In this document: in pieces, positions 46,179 to 60,088 of the stretch
Layout of the letters: every line of letters starts with the position of its first letter
Position numbering within the stretch: the stretch's first letter is position 1
Assembly: GCA_002205965.3 (NCBI GenBank)
Contig: NADL03000691.1
Span: 1,240,001 to 1,304,000 of the forward strand
From: Kappaphycus alvarezii
Lineage: Eukaryota > Rhodophyta > Florideophyceae > Gigartinales > Solieriaceae
Direction of reading: 5' to 3'
Length of the DNA stretch: 64,000 nt
The notes under the pieces: generated by a model
The model's input: the letters and a program-made list of their open reading frames with translations, nothing else
The model's database searches: none
Told to the model about the DNA's origin: nothing
Program-made: the position numbers and the translations under genes

Positions 46179-48020
46179 ACCTATTCCCCTCATTTCACTG
46201 CTAAGGGGGCTGCGGGATTCGATTCCGCTGTTGAAGCTACACTGCGAGGGTTGATGGGCGGGGTTTTGGACAGCAATACTTTTCGGGAATTGCAACTCCC
46301 TGTGGCGCCCTTCGGCCCCCTCAAGCCAACTTTGGCATTGGGCTTCGCTCTGCGAAGCTCACTGCGCGGCTGCGTTCCTTTCCTCCGTGTCCCTCACGCG
46401 TGCTCTTTGCTCTACCCTTCTGGCTGTGCTACCGAACATGCTCTTCATTCATACAAATCCGCAGTTCGGGCGCACGACGACTGGAAGGCACAAGTGGCAC
46501 CCGAGAAGGTGGTCCATTTCACGGCTATCGACTCAGTGTAGAGCTTTGAGCAGGGGCAACTCGTCCGCCCAGTTGAGGAAAAGGCCTTTGATGGCATACC
46601 GAAGGGAGATGAGAGGACTGTTGCATTCCGAGCCTCGTTGTCAGTGGAGGGTTGCAAGGACTGGCTGTCATGCCAACCGGCTCCGGGTTGGGTACCTACA
46701 TCCCGGACCGCAATTACAAGACGTGGTTGCAGTTCTATTGCAGGGTGCCACTGTTCCTCCAGCTTCGAAATGCCACAAAGGGGATACACGACCCTCATGG
46801 ATCAGTATGGTGACCACGCGCTATGCTGTGCCTATGGATCCACTCGCGGGTGGCGGCATGACTCGCAGACACGTTTGTTTGCTGCAGATCTCTCCAAAGC
46901 TGCCCGACACACTGTCCTCGAGCCGCCGCAACCCGGCCATGCAGTTCGTCCGGACATCAAGGCGCTTGGAGAGAACGGGGGCACGGACTATTATGACGTA
47001 ACCGTTATCCATCCCCTGACCCCGCCCGCCTTCCCTCCCTGGTGCGATGCCCACTCAAGCCCCTTAACCATGCTCGCCTGGGCAAGGACACTCGCTTTGC
47101 CGTGTTAATACGTTCCAAGGGTCCTCGGCATCGCTTCATTGCCCTTCCACTCTCCACGTTGGTGGGCTGGCACCCTTCCGCTCGGGACTTCGCCAACCGG
47201 GTTGCGACTCGCATTGCCGCACGGGCAGCCATTCCGATTGCTGATGCGTAGCGAACATTGTTCGCTCGTCACGCGGCGAGACTTGCCCAGAATAACGCCA
47301 GTTGTTTGTTGGAAGGAGTCTTGAGCGACACTTAGGCCGCAACTTGCAATTGTGTATACAGTGTATCCCAGAGAACCTCCGTTCTGAGAGTATGTACAGT
47401 AAGTGGTTACCCTATTTACAATAGTCCTAGTGTGAAAATTGACCAAATATTTTTTATCTCTATCCCGGTGTCCCACAGTGATGCTGAATTGTGGAAAAAT
47501 ATTTTTCATGGAGGCCCACAATTTATATTTATTGTGAATCATCAAGGAATAATTTTATTTATATACACTGACGATATTTTATGCTGAATTCAGTGTGAAA
47601 TAATTTTATGTCCTACAGTTGGGTTTTTATATTATACAGGCTATAATTATTGCATTTATGCTACCACAAAATATTATCTGGATGATTGCTTACCTGGAAA
47701 ATACTGCAATAATAATTGCTGAGCCTGAATTATGTCTACCAAAATTATTGAACGGCTCACCTGATTTTTGTAGCGGTTCACCCTGGTGTAGAGTATAAGT
47801 AGTCTAGGTTGTTAGAAATATTTTTACATCCTTGGGCGATCGAAATATTCCCCTCGATCACATATCATTAAATTTGGTTTTCTATTCATTATTCATTCTA
47901 GGTCCAATTGCGGCATTTATTTATTTATTCAAGTTGGAACTATTTATTATCATTTGGATCTACCTATCCCAATTATTTTGCACCTAGAGTGCGATTGCTC
48001 TTAGCAGGAAAACTAAGTAT
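46179..48020 (+). mobile_element. shortened RT-RLE retroelement with AT-rich tail (unit 2)
   Basis: Begins in the region equivalent to 30946, so it lacks the N-terminal and RT core segments. The left edge is the same AGTAAACC site as in unit 1, so this is an internal deletion or a separately truncated copy. Without RT it cannot move on its own. Confidence 0.75.
46200..47325 (+). pseudogene. restriction-like endonuclease region (unit 2)
   Basis: Same content as the unit 3 copy at 60106-61238. Several single-base differences move the reading between frames (46251-46541, 46638-47108, 47042-47251). A TAG at 46539-46541 replaces the CAG found in unit 1 (31298-31300). Confidence 0.7.
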
Positions 48021-48550
48021 CCACACCCATTCAAGTAAACCCAATTTACCCAAATTTACCCCCTTCTCCTGTTATCAAAAATGTTGATCCCTCCGCTGCT
48101 GCCCATTGCCTGGATATCGCGTCTCGTGCTGTGGAGACCATGGCGTGGCTCTACGACAGGATAAGGTGGAGCTCTTGCAAGGTCTTTTGCGGGAAGGGTT
48201 ACGGATTGCCAAATGCCAGTCTCCTTCGTCCTCGTCTTCCTCTCCGCAATCCTCTGACAAGTTGAACATTGAGATGTTTAAGTGATGAGCGAAATTTTGT
48301 TTTATCCTGCACAGTAGTGCTTCCAAAACCCCTGGGATACTCTGGGTCACAACGGGGGCGGAATTATGGGGTAATTTTTTTCGTCGTCTGACACTTCGAG
48401 CGGGGGGAGTTTAAGCGGATGTTGGAGAGAAGGAAAGGAGAAAACAGAAATGGGTCTGCGCCTCCGTGACCCTGTGATTACAACGACTGGTCAAGGCAAG
48501 CGAGGACGCATGCTATATTAGACGGTACAGCTTGTGCTGCGTGTCTATGT

Positions 48551-48766
48551 ATGAGGACCATTTTGGCTCTCGAGAAGCTTTCCATTGCCCTCTTGGCGGT
48601 ATTTGCTGCCAAATCCGAGACAAACGCGTATGCCTCCAGGTGCCATCCTTCCAAATCGGGCCACAGCCGACCATATCATTCAAGCATTACAGCCCCCCAC
48701 ATTCCTCCCCCTGTAATATGCAGTACAGAGATTATTTACTCCTTATCTAGAGTGCGCACCGACTGA
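48551..48766 (+). CDS. small ORF with signal-peptide-like start (unit 3)
   Basis: Identical translation to 17675-17890. Confidence 0.25.
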   Translation: MRTILALEKLSIALLAVFAAKSETNAYASRCHPSKSGHSRPYHSSITAPHIPPPVICSTEIIYSLSRVRTD

Positions 48767-50484
48767 ATGACTACTCAGATAAAGAGTGAACTGAATGGGC
48801 CAAATGGGTCACGTGCAGTGGGCCATTAGGCACTGCACAGAATTATCTGTATATCCGCAGATTTAAGGCAGCAGTTTTATCAGCCCCCCTACGTAGTGGG
48901 GGAAATGATGTGGCAGTTTACTTCGTCGCCTGACACTTCTAGCGGAAGGGATCTAAACGGATACTACGCAGTCTTCGGAAAATAGCCGCCCTACATTCCT
49001 AATCAGTGAAGCACCCCAATCCCCCCCCGTTTTAGCAGAGCGAAATCATAGTGTAACGCAACCCAGTTCTGGTGAATACAGTACTGTACAATATATTCAG
49101 TTATGCAGAACACTGTATTGCCACTCGGGGAGGAAGCTTGAAGACTCGACGAGCAGTGTCTTTTCAGTGATTCTGTCGGGTTGTGTTGAATTTGGGGTGG
49201 GGCACGGGGGGTGCTTATACCGTAACAGATCCTGGCTGAATGGAATTTGTTGTGAGTGACATTTACGGCGAGTAAATTGAGCCGGCCCTGCAAGGAATGT
49301 TATTTAGTGTTACCCATCTGTTGCAACAGATAGAAATTGGCAGCGAGTGCGACTGAATGCATTGGACGGTTGAGAACAGATAAGACGAATACAGGTTTAT
49401 ATATTTGTACAAGCATCTACATCTGCACCAGTGTATCTCGCGGTACAGTGCTGGACATCGAAATATGCTACGTTGTACATTGCAATTTAGTATTTGCTAA
49501 TCATGAACTTACTGTATGTAGCATGCTGCTTCACGGCTAGCTGGTCAGAAAGGAGTAAAAAGAAAAACCACCGTGCAATACTATCAGTGACGACTTATCG
49601 CGCACAATACTCTAGCGGCGTGGATACAGCCGACCACATCTTCCATAAATTAAAACAGCGCAGAATTTCCCCTGGCGAGTAAAGGTAGCCATTCAAGTAA
49701 CCATTCATTTGGGTGACAGGAGAACAAAATGGAGCGAATGGACTACCTCAAACGATACGGGGAGGTAGACACTGGATACCATTGACGCCCCTGTCACGGC
49801 AAAAGTAGCATGACAGGACAAAGCCGCCTTGTAACTGGGTACGATAGATCGAATACAGCTCGAAAGAGTGAAAACATCAAAACCTTCCCTCCCTTTGTGA
49901 GGAGACCCAAAGAATACACAGGTCACCTCCAGCCCATTCAGCGCCATGTAGAGATTAAGAGGAAAGGTTTGGGTGTTTTACTCTTGGAAGACGTATCCGA
50001 CCAGAGAGATTAGATCAGAGAGATTAATGATGGTTGACAGCAAGGGCGCGGATTCGACAACAAGAAGTTTTCCGTTCGGGGGCAGAGATTCAGAAGGCGG
50101 TAATTGGAGCGAGGTATTGAGAGAAACTTTACTTCAATGAGTATCTCGGAGGGCGTGACCTTGTATAAGTTCTGGAGAGATTATTCCGCTGAGCCGCTGT
50201 ATCGTTTAGGGAAAGGTTTGGGTGTTTTACTCTTGGAAGATATGTCCTATCTATCGTTCAGTGGAAGAAAGTTACAGGCTTGATTGGAAGCTCCCGGGAC
50301 AGTTTACGGCGTCTTAGTGATCCTTTAGTTTTTAAACCTGAACATGTCATACCGAAGTGTTCGAAAAACAAATCGCCTATCTCCGAAACTCCGCCATTCT
50401 CAGCCCTCCTATGTCTCGTAGTAAATACACTCCCGATTTCCCATTTTAAACAGTAAAACACCACGAGATTCTACTCGAGTTCAG
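48767..50484. other. non-coding part of unit 3 with motif copies 1-2
   Basis: Equivalent to 17891-19602. Motif copies begin near 49966 and 50213. No gene recognised. Confidence 0.5.
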
Positions 50485-50492
50485 TATAAATA
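50485..50492 (+). promoter_or_regulatory. TATA box of secreted-protein gene (unit 3)
   Basis: TATAAATA, same context as in units 1 and 2. Confidence 0.6.
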
Positions 50493-50656
50493 GTTCTGAA
50501 GCTGCAACCGTAGGACGCACATATCACCGAGACAACCGAGAGAGGCAATTTTACTGTCGCTGGATCACTGAGAGCTCATCGAAAGCAGACACAATCCTGT
50601 ATAAACATCCCAATTGACCAGATAATCTTGCTCCAAGAACAAGTCAAAAGCTCACG

Positions 50657-51148
50657 ATGTTTCAGAGGGTCAAGATCATTGTATTCTTCTGCATTTTCGT
50701 TGCCGCGGGAAGCGCAGCTGCTCGTGGTGAAACGGATTCAATTCCCACTGTGGATTCTATGGAAGTATCAGCTACAGCTCTTCCGGAACCTGAATGTCCA
50801 TGTGTGGTAGTGTCGGAGAAGAGGGCCGAGAGGCAGCACAGGCGGTCTGAGGATTCCAAATGCGTGGTTGTTGAAGCCGTAACGGAAGAGAAGACTGGTT
50901 ACGCGTACTGTGATCCTCCTACCGCCGACATGATCGAGGACGTTTCCCTGGAGTCCGCTTCACGTCGAACGACCTCTACGAGAACCTCATCACAGCAGAT
51001 CTCGAGGCAGGCGTCGGAAGATACTTTGTTGAGTGTGACGGGCCGTTCGTTGATCAAGATTTTGTACCGATGTGTCTTAGTCGTAAACATTAATGGAAGA
51101 TTTTATTACGTATGGGGAATCTGCTGCCTCGTGATCAAGACATCCTGA
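50657..51148 (+). CDS. secreted Cys-containing protein, unknown function (unit 3)
   Basis: Third identical 163-codon copy with the same upstream and downstream signals. See the unit 1 entry for domain description and the likely frameshift in its 3' half. Confidence 0.55.
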   Translation: MFQRVKIIVFFCIFVAAGSAAARGETDSIPTVDSMEVSATALPEPECPCVVVSEKRAERQHRRSEDSKCVVVEAVTEEKTGYAYCDPPTADMIEDVSLESASRRTTSTRTSSQQISRQASEDTLLSVTGRSLIKILYRCVLVVNINGRFYYVWGICCLVIKTS

Positions 51149-51317
51149 AGCGGCAAGGGGCTCCGAAGTTATGAGCGGATACTTGCGTTGGCGAACTCGT
51201 CCTCCGAATACATCCGACTCCACGATCTCCTCCCTCACCCTGCAGCTTATGGCTCATGGCGTTTTGTCGTCGTTCTCTTACCCTGATCACTGCCAAACAG
51301 TGGTCCCTGGTCAACCC

Positions 51318-51323
51318 AATAAA
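51318..51323 (+). terminator. AATAAA polyadenylation signal (unit 3)
   Basis: Same position relative to the stop codon as in units 1 and 2. Confidence 0.5.
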
Positions 51324-51799
51324 GCGTGTTCTTCTTCTCCTTGAACTTCTTTACTGACAGTAATCTTTAATTAGAATAGCTCCAAAACGAAAAGAGAAGA
51401 GAGAGAGTTTATTGGAACATTTGAAAGGATGTATGGAATACAGTGTTGACAAACATTGCGATTCAAACTTCCAAAAAGAACAAAGTTTCTCTATTCATGA
51501 ATACGAGTGGGGAAAGTTCGGGGTGCTTTACTGTTGGAAGGTATATTCGATCTATCCTAAAGTTTTCCAGACAACCACAATCTGCTCAAACAGGTGTGCC
51601 GACACAGTAATAAGCGAGGACATCGAGGGTGACTAAGTTCTTGGTGCATACAGTCACCGGTGAGTTTTTTCGGAGAACCAGACGAATAAACTGGTAATCT
51701 GAATTAGCTCTTGAGTGTGGTCGTTTCAAATGGGAATGAATGTGCTTTTTACTGCAAAGAAGAGGATGGGTGTTTTCTTCTTGGAAGATGTGTTCGACT

Positions 51800-54700
51800 C
51801 CATGTGGGGCGCAGGTTGAGAGCCCTAGAAACTTGCCCTTTCAAACTGTTGTCGATTGTCGTTGTATAAAAAACTTTAGGATAGATCTAATGCATCCTTA
51901 AAGGGTAAAACTCCCAAAGCTTTTCCCCTTAAACCATGTTGCGGGATAGGCATCATAAATAACTAAATGTATACATTATAAATAACCAAATGTCTTTACC
52001 AGCCTAAATTATAGCCGCTGGCCTACGCAAAAAGCAGCCGGCGTTGGAAGTGGCCATCATTACTTCCTGTCGTTGAAGGAGAACAACTAAAAATCCGGAA
52101 TATCCACACTGCCATATACATCCTTACCGTATATCAGCCAGCATATCTCTTACAGCAAATAATCCCCGTTTAATATGGAACATCAGTGCAGGTCTCGGGC
52201 TGGCAACCAATTGTATCACCTCCTGGATCTGAGGGACCACTTCGGAGTATCACTATCCGAGCATAGAAATGGGGATGGGGGCGAACATATCTCCGCAAAG
52301 TAATAAAGCCATAGACCCCTTGAAGAAATTAAATGAAATGCGTAGATCGAAAATTGATAGTTTCAAATAAATTGATAATAAAATTACCTGAAAAGAACTG
52401 AGAATAATGATTAAAAAAAAAAATATTTGTTGATAGCTGATCGACGGGTATAGCTCGAGAGTCCTAGACTTGCTCAATTTTTCCAACAACCTATGACTAT
52501 TTATACTGTAGATCAGACTACAAATACTGCAATCATAATTACAGTAGTAGAATAACTTTAGTAGAAGAAATTCCTGCGCAGTAATAAATACAAAGTAGTT
52601 GTCGAGGAGAGCATTAATCCAAATAATAGTTTGCTAGCATTATAATTTCAGTAATTATAACTGTAGAATTTAAAAGAAAACTGACAGACATAAAACTTGC
52701 TCCACGTGCAATACAGTACAAAAATGGATCAGTGTAAATATACATAGTTAACTTTTGATGATTCACAATCTGTAAAAATTTGTACCTCTGATTATATTTT
52801 GTTCCGCAATTTTCATCATCGTATTCGACATAGAAAACAAATGGAATAGTTTTTCAATACTTGTAAAGCATTCCTTTAATTTTCACGCCACTCCCTTTTG
52901 AAAAATAGGAGTGGTATATAGTATTATCGTGTGGAGTGAACTGTATTATGATAAAGAATTTTACTTAAATCCATGAGTACAGATCCATCAAAGGAAGGTA
53001 GTTTTAGGATGTTTCAAAGTTGAATGTTCTTTTCTGTCAACTGGTCGGAAGGATTAAGTCGCCATTTATCCAGATCAATTTCTTACTTCTTTGCTTTAAT
53101 TTTAACCCCTTAATTTTATATCTGCTCTTATGGACTCGTCTTTAGGTATATGACATCTAGAAAGAGAGCTAAATAAATTCTACGAATCCACAACAACATG
53201 TAGGGGAAGATTAATATTGAGTATATTTCTGTATGTTGCTGCAATAATATCCTTTTTAAATAGCTTTACTAATAACCAAAATTTCATCAGATGGAAAAGG
53301 TTTCACCGGACGCCTAGTATCTATTAGACCGGTGTCTTCATATGAGGACTACATGTAGCACTTCTTTTTCAATACAATTTTCTTTTACCTCAGCGCATTT
53401 CTTGTCCCCCGCATTATTTCATGAGTGTAGATGTCCAATCAAAACAAACTTTTCAAATTGTTGACCTCAGTTAAGGCTAGAGCAATGTTTCCTCACTGAC
53501 GTCGGCTCTTCGGAAGACGTTGTGAGTATAATTAAAATTTAAGGAACCAATACGAAGTCTAGAAACACAACCAAGCTTCGTATTTGTAAACCCAGCTTGC
53601 TTTTCTGTACCAAAAAAACAAGAATCAGTAACTAAACTTTTCAGAGTTTTCAAGGTGAACATATGTACTTGCAGAACAAAACGACCTCAAATTTCGAAAC
53701 ACCGAAGATTCAATAGATAAGTCATGAACCAAGGGATTAGACGTCTTTTTTGTAAATAAATTGCTTCCACAGCATATTTGGGAGAAAAGACTATACCTAA
53801 TACAGACAATGAACAATTCAATGAATTGTGATAGAATTTCTCTAAAGAATTCATTTTTCCATCCGCCTGTTTACGTATTTTTATCGCTGATAAGTTCCAC
53901 AATAAGCTGATAAGTTTCACAGTACGCTGATGGTATTCAAAGTAGTAAATTCGTGCTCATGTAAGGCGTTTTTTCTTTCTGGGGTACCCCCGATTCTGCA
54001 TTGGCCCCTTTTTCTGTCGGTCTGGGTCGTTGGAGCCCGACCGGCCACAGTACTGTACAATTAGCGTACATTAACGTCTAGTGTAGTTGAAACTGTCTTT
54101 TTCTTTCGTTCCGATAACTCCCCCATCACTAAACTCAGACTCTCTACGTTTTGATTTCTCTTGCTTTACCTATGCAGCGGGTACAGGATTGCAACTATCG
54201 TATTGTACGGATGCCTATCTACCCATACTGCGAATGTCCGGACTTAGACCAAGTAGCCTAAGGTTGAAAGAAGGATAGGTACACCCACAGACTGAACAAG
54301 TCTTCCCCAAGTTTGTCAACAATCGATAATATATGAGATTGGAGTCATTTTTTTCCTCCGCTGATACAATAATTTTTAAATCATCAAACTGAATTATTCT
54401 ACTCCCTTCAAAAAAGGATCTGAGGATGTGTACGGTTGTGCCAAGCCTATAGAATTTCTCAATTCTTAATTAATTTTTTCCGTAATTGTATCCAGTCCAG
54501 TAAAAAGAATATTATCAACCAAATTCACTAAAAGCAGAAATAATGACCCTTTCGAAGACAAAAAATAATTGAGGAATTTAAACTACCGATTTTAAACCCA
54601 GAAAAAATAATGAATTGTTAGAATGTAAATTTCATTTACCATTCTCATTGACTAGACTATCTGAGGCAGCTAATAACATTTTGAAAAAGGCTCTCCGTGA

Positions 54701-57700
54701 ATTCTCGCGTAAATCTTACGTAAACATCCCATGACGCTGGTCCAGCTTGCGGAAATGCCCATCTGACATCAACTACTGAATAATTTCATTTTAAAATTGC
54801 TGTGATTGATAAAATATTTCAAATTGTCAAACGATGACAAAAAGGATAAAAATATATCTGATGATTAATCTTGTCATAGTAAGATTAATGATCAGATCTT
54901 AGCAAAATTTATGATTGGATCTTAATTTTAGTCTTTTTGTAGTCGTTTTACTGTGATGCAATTTGAGCCTTACAATAATATTCTCCATCATATAAAGTAT
55001 TAATTTTGTCTAAATCATGAATTGTATTACATTTGCATCGGGAGGAACCCTGAAGTCTTTTATTTCTGATCAAATACTGGGAAAAATTTTTCTTCAAAGC
55101 TTTTTGAATTTGAAATAATATGAGATGGAAGCAAAGATGCTTGATGGAGTACAAATTCCTTGGATCAAAATCTTTCATGATAAACTTCTTAATCATTTTG
55201 TTCGGACGAATTCAATTCCGTTCCAGGTAGCAACTTAATTTCATGAACATCAATTATATCTTTTTCGTTCATCGGAACTGGACTAAACATTCAGGTTAAG
55301 TGGAATTATTTTCGGAACCTATAAGTAAGTGTTTGAGAGATAACTGTTCAATAATATCTGACGTTTCATCATAATTCCCAAATATAATCTTATCCTGTCG
55401 CAAAATATCTAAATTTATGGATTTCCGGGATATATTCTGACTAATGTATTCATAATCACAGCTGTCTTCATTCAAATTTGCATTTCTTTAATACCCACCT
55501 CCTGATCTTTCCGTAAATTCATCTACAGAGCTATCAAAGGATTGTTCCATTAACTCATTTGCTTTTGTATTTGTAATGAAAGTTTATTTGATGAAACGTA
55601 GTGGCGGAAATCTTCTATACCTTCATTAATAAACCTGCCGTCCGGCCGAGTAACTGTCACGATTAGAGAATCCTTAATCGAAGTATATTACTGACATGGG
55701 AGACAATCATAATCCTTGTTTTGAGATAGCAAATGTATAAATATTTCCACATTATAACTAACATCGATAGTTATAACGTTAACTGACTTCGATTTGAGGA
55801 TACAATTTAATTTCTTTTTAGCAATGAGCTAATTATGCGCATCGAGTAAATCCTTTGATAGAGCTCGAGTACCAGAATTATCGATAGGTATAGAGTAACA
55901 TCTAGCAATTTCATAAGAAGGAACAATATCATTACTATAGACATCATTTGGTGTCTGAAATATTTGAGTAATACACAGGGATTTGCTTTTAGAAGCGTCT
56001 TAGAATTTAAACGATTATAATTTCTCTTAATATTTTGTATTTCGAATCAATTGAAATTTTTATGTGTGCAAGAGCCAAAAGGACGAAATTAAATCCCTTT
56101 TCTCTCAAGATAAAATTTGAATTGTCATTGTTATATGAATGGTCTCCTATAATATATTGCGATGGGCCCGAAATGGCGCTATCCATAGAGGTTAGGAGGA
56201 AAAATGTAATATTCAATTTCTAGGAGGGTACTAACGTTCCAACAGATAATCTGCTAAACTGAATCCGTGGTATGAAAAACATCTAGATTTTCCACGAAAA
56301 AAAGATAAACACACTAATCCATTATAAACTCGGAGATATTGAACTTGCGAATACTAATTGACGATGAGGTGGTTTTCTGGTGATTTCACGATTTTGCATG
56401 AACCAATATGTTTGATAAATATTTTTTGCACTCATTGTCCTTTGTAGAAACTCTATGTAATCGTAGTTTTATTTCATCATAAATTGAGAGAGTACATACA
56501 GATTTGTGGAACTTATTATTTATTTCTTTTTCTCAGTCCAAGATTTATTTTCTGTTGTACTGATACTAGACGAACAAATTGTAGATTAAAATGAATTTCT
56601 AAATCATCGGGGTATCCTTTAAATTTGTTCCCATGTACAGATCATTGTTGACCATGATCTACCACTGTGATGGAATCGCTTAAATTTTCGGTTGAGTTAA
56701 ATTCGATACAATTGTCCTTCACATGAATGATATTTGATATTCTTATAAACTTTCTTCCAGTCACCCATAGTGATGATCCACTAATTATTAGATGGTTCAT
56801 TTTCACTTCAAAATCATTGTCAGAAACAGCTGATAAATATAGTAACCAGGACATTTTTCTTTTGTCACGTGAATGGGCGCCATTTCCATATTGAAAAGTT
56901 TGTATCTCGCACAGAATCAGGGAGGTCATCCAGAGTTCCGTCCAAATCGGAGATAATATATATAGAAACTTTTCTAGCGCAACAATACTCATCCAACTGT
57001 ATGGTGCTCCATTGGCAAGCACTAGACCTGAATATTATTCGTTCCATAGAGAATCAAGTAAAGCCGTCTCTTGGTAACTGATAGCTCGATAAATGGCCCC
57101 CTTATTAATTGGCCTCATTTGCAGTCTACAAAGTATATGGTGTGCTTAAAGTACTGAAAACTATATTCGAACAATTTTCGAAAACTTGCCCCTTTGTTCG
57201 GAACTGTCAGAGCATGCAGCGTAAAAGTATGGGTACCATTTTTGAAATTTTTTTATTTTTTTATATTTTGTACGCTTACACCCGTCCCTACGACTGCAAC
57301 TTAGTACAGCTGCTAGGAATGCTACTATTGGTAAGTTTTTCGGTAAGTGATCAATTAAATATATGACACAAGTGCACTTGATAGTTAACACCTCTCGTTA
57401 ATTGGCCGTAAGAACATACCACTACAAGCGTTCAGCTATCGAGAGATGACTGCACTGGTTTATCCACGTGAAATGTTACGGAACCGGGTTCATTTCTATT
57501 TTTAAAATCTTCCCTATTTTCACTTTTTGATGAGGAACGTTTCAAATATTTTTACATTCTTTCACTTTCCATTTTCCATTTTCGTCGGCTCAATGTACAG
57601 TTTCTGTTCGGTGTTCCGAATTATATATTTTCCTTCAGTGTAGAAAGTTCTTTGGGTGGTGGTTTACGCTTGATATTTTTACTAGATGGTTTGTTTTCTT

Positions 57701-59575
57701 TCAATTGAATATTTTTTTATGGATTTCATATTATATGCTTTTGCGAGTTTTCGTCGATCTTGCTTGAGATTTGAGTCCTATTAAAGGTTCGAATAGTTGA
57801 TGTCATTTCCGAGTATTTTATTAATTAGAAAATTTTTCCTTTCTCCACATCTGTTTCTTCATCATACTATGGAACTCTGTAGCCAGGATATATAAGCGTT
57901 AAAGTTAATCATTTTTCTAGTTTACAAACAGCAAAAATGATATCAACTATTAAAGTAGTGTCAAAGAACCAATAGACGAGTAAAAATGGAACTTTGCGCA
58001 TTAACCTGTGATTAGAAAAATTTTAAAGACCCATTATCTTCTCGAGTGGTGTCCAAAATATTTAAGAATTTCTGTAATGGAGCTGATATTAATGATAGAA
58101 ATTATACCATGTTAATAGCGCTAATAAACGCCAATGCACCGTTTCAGACAAAATTTCGGCGTCTGGAGTTTTCTTACAAATGTCAAGGGCTCTTCTACAT
58201 AATTGATAGACCTTGTATCGCAGTAGAAACCTTATAAGGCTTTGATACAGACAGGAAATGATAGGCATATTGACATTTTTTAACAGCATCTAAATACTTC
58301 TCTTGACAACTTTTGCAATAATCCATCGAGCTGTTCAGAGATCCCAAGAAATTTCGGCTTTGAAATGATGCCAATGTGATCCGTGCCCATAACTGTACTA
58401 ATTTTAATGGAATTCGTAGATCCAAATTAGATAATTCCAAATAAATGAATTTAAAGTTTATTTGAGTAGGAATAAGAACATTAATAAAAAGGAAACCACT
58501 ATTTACTGATAGCTGATCGATGGAGATAAATCGATAGTCCGAGGCTTGCTCCATTTTTGAGACTTCTACGCATTACACATCATGTAAGAATACAAAAGGT
58601 ACAAGGATGGTGCCAGAAATATAATAGTTTTTGTACACCAAATTAATTCTCTTCAATAAATACGGAATAGTTTTCTAGGAGAGCATAAACCCAAATGATA
58701 ATTTGCTGATAATATAAATACAGTAATTATAACTGTAGAATTTTAAAAACCAGCTAAAAAAATTGCTTCATGCGTAATCCAGTAGAAAATATGGACCATT
58801 GAAAATAGATAAAACTATTTTCGATGAATCACAATCTATGAAGTTGTGTGCCTCTGATAATATATTGTTCCACAAATTTTAATCACTTAATTTGATATAG
58901 AAATAAGATTTATTAGTTTTTCAACACTTGTCAAACTAGTCTTACAGTTTTCACACCCCTAAAGTTGTTGGCACTAATCCCCGGACTTTTTTTACGCTTA
59001 TGAGGGCAAAAAGAGTTCTTATTACGATGTAAGAAGGGGCTAGAAGGTGCATGAAGGTAAAAGGTAATTTACGCAACATTCCATTCCAGGTATATCCACA
59101 CTGCCAAACAAGTTTACTGGGTAGCAGCCAGCACATCTGGTGCCATAAGTGGACTTCTGTGTTCCTTGCTCCAAGTAATTGGTGACTCAGGTCGCGCGCG
59201 TGGGTCTGATGTCTGAAGTGGTCTTGTGTTCCCCATGCGGTTGTACTTATTTCGAATTTCAAATATTTTGTGATACTTTCTTAAGAGTCATGTAACAAGG
59301 CTTTTTTTCTGGGAATACTTCGCTCTATCATCCCTCTTCCATTTTCGCTATTGATCATTTCAGAAGAATAGGATATTCACTTCCAAAACTGTAAGTTGTG
59401 ACACAAAAGCTGTTCTTTGATTGAAGGCACTTGCGGGCAGGGACACTTCGTTTACTACATTCAATTTTTTTACTACATTCAAGTTTTTTAAAATGCATCA
59501 AATGGAATCGTGTGAGCGAGAAAGACTAACAGAAAATACTATCAGGATAAATATCTATATTTTTTCCTTAGTATC
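51800..59575 (-). pseudogene. AT-rich block with decayed coding complex (unit 3)
   Basis: Equivalent to 20919-28657. Notable minus-strand readings: 52253-52489 (block B side), 53687-53920 (NSLEKFYHNSLNCSLSVLGI), 54948-55196 (FSQYLIRNKRL), 56642-57022 and a Lys-rich reading at 57432-57806 (KRKPPPKELSTLKEN, KRSSSKSENREDFKNRNE) with three in-frame TAA and one TGA. Confidence 0.45.
56642..57022 (-). pseudogene. coding complex segment, 126 codons
   Basis: Open from LANGAPYSWMSIVALEK to VVDHGQQ, then TGA. In unit 1 the equivalent (25618-25905) lacks this TGA because of two small deletions and runs on for about 45 codons (KGYPDDLEIHFNLQFVRLVS) to RKRNK. The next reading then begins one base out of frame at an A-run that is the same length in all three units. 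The overlapping frame 56865-57047 contains the word DLDGTL, which I do not take as a phosphatase motif. Family unknown. Confidence 0.42.
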
Positions 59576-59741
59576 TTAGTCCTCTAGATCATAGCCAAAG
59601 AGTTCCCTCAAATTATCCATTCCGCCCACGCAGTCCACACAAATATCCGCGAACGGCTTAGAATTCTCCATTGCCTCCTGCGAAATATGTAGACCATTGA
59701 GGACGCCCCATCGGTTGCAGAGTCAGGATCACCTGGTCCAT
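59576..59741 (-). pseudogene. short acidic ORF, frame-shifted (unit 3)
   Basis: Same sequence as 28658-28822 and 45670-45837 but one base out of frame at the GC-rich spot (59703-59715). Either a real difference or a sequencing error. TATA box at 59756-59762 is intact. Confidence 0.4.
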
Positions 59742-60088
59742 ATTTCCCGGCCCCTTATATAGATTTTTCAACCCTCACAATTCGTAGCACCAATACAGTA
59801 CCTATGTGACCAATTGACACCGCTACAGAACGGCGCAAAGCCCTCCCTAGAAATAATTAAGAATAAAATTGTAACTACAGTGACAGCGCAGCCAGCGCAG
59901 CATGCCAGCTCATCCAGAGCAGAGTTCCAGCACAGCCAGCGCAGCATGACAAATAATATCTAATATTTTCATTATATCACTTTGTATTTCGCGCCTCATT
60001 CAGAAAGGACAACTGGTTGAAGGACCTCACTCTTCAGATTACAAGTACAGAGGACTACCAACCTTTCCATTACTCGCAGTAAACCAAC

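Larger units (their letters stand above)
34161..48048. repeat. tandem array unit 2 (13.9 kb)
   Basis: Direct head-to-tail copy of unit 1 without its three extra segments. The anchor ATGTTGATCCC recurs at 17205, 34191, 48081 and 61988. Differences from the other units are mostly single-base indels, many in homopolymer runs, plus a few substitutions. Confidence 0.95.

Noticed and set aside
46821-47545. Long minus-strand ORFs opposite the endonuclease region
   Set aside because: They are shadows of the plus-strand nuclease frame, which carries the recognised RPD and DVT motifs.
56865-57047. DLDGTL word suggesting a HAD phosphatase
   Set aside because: Only the short word matches. The rest of the frame lacks the other HAD motifs, and the overlapping frame at 56642-57022 is longer and reads better.
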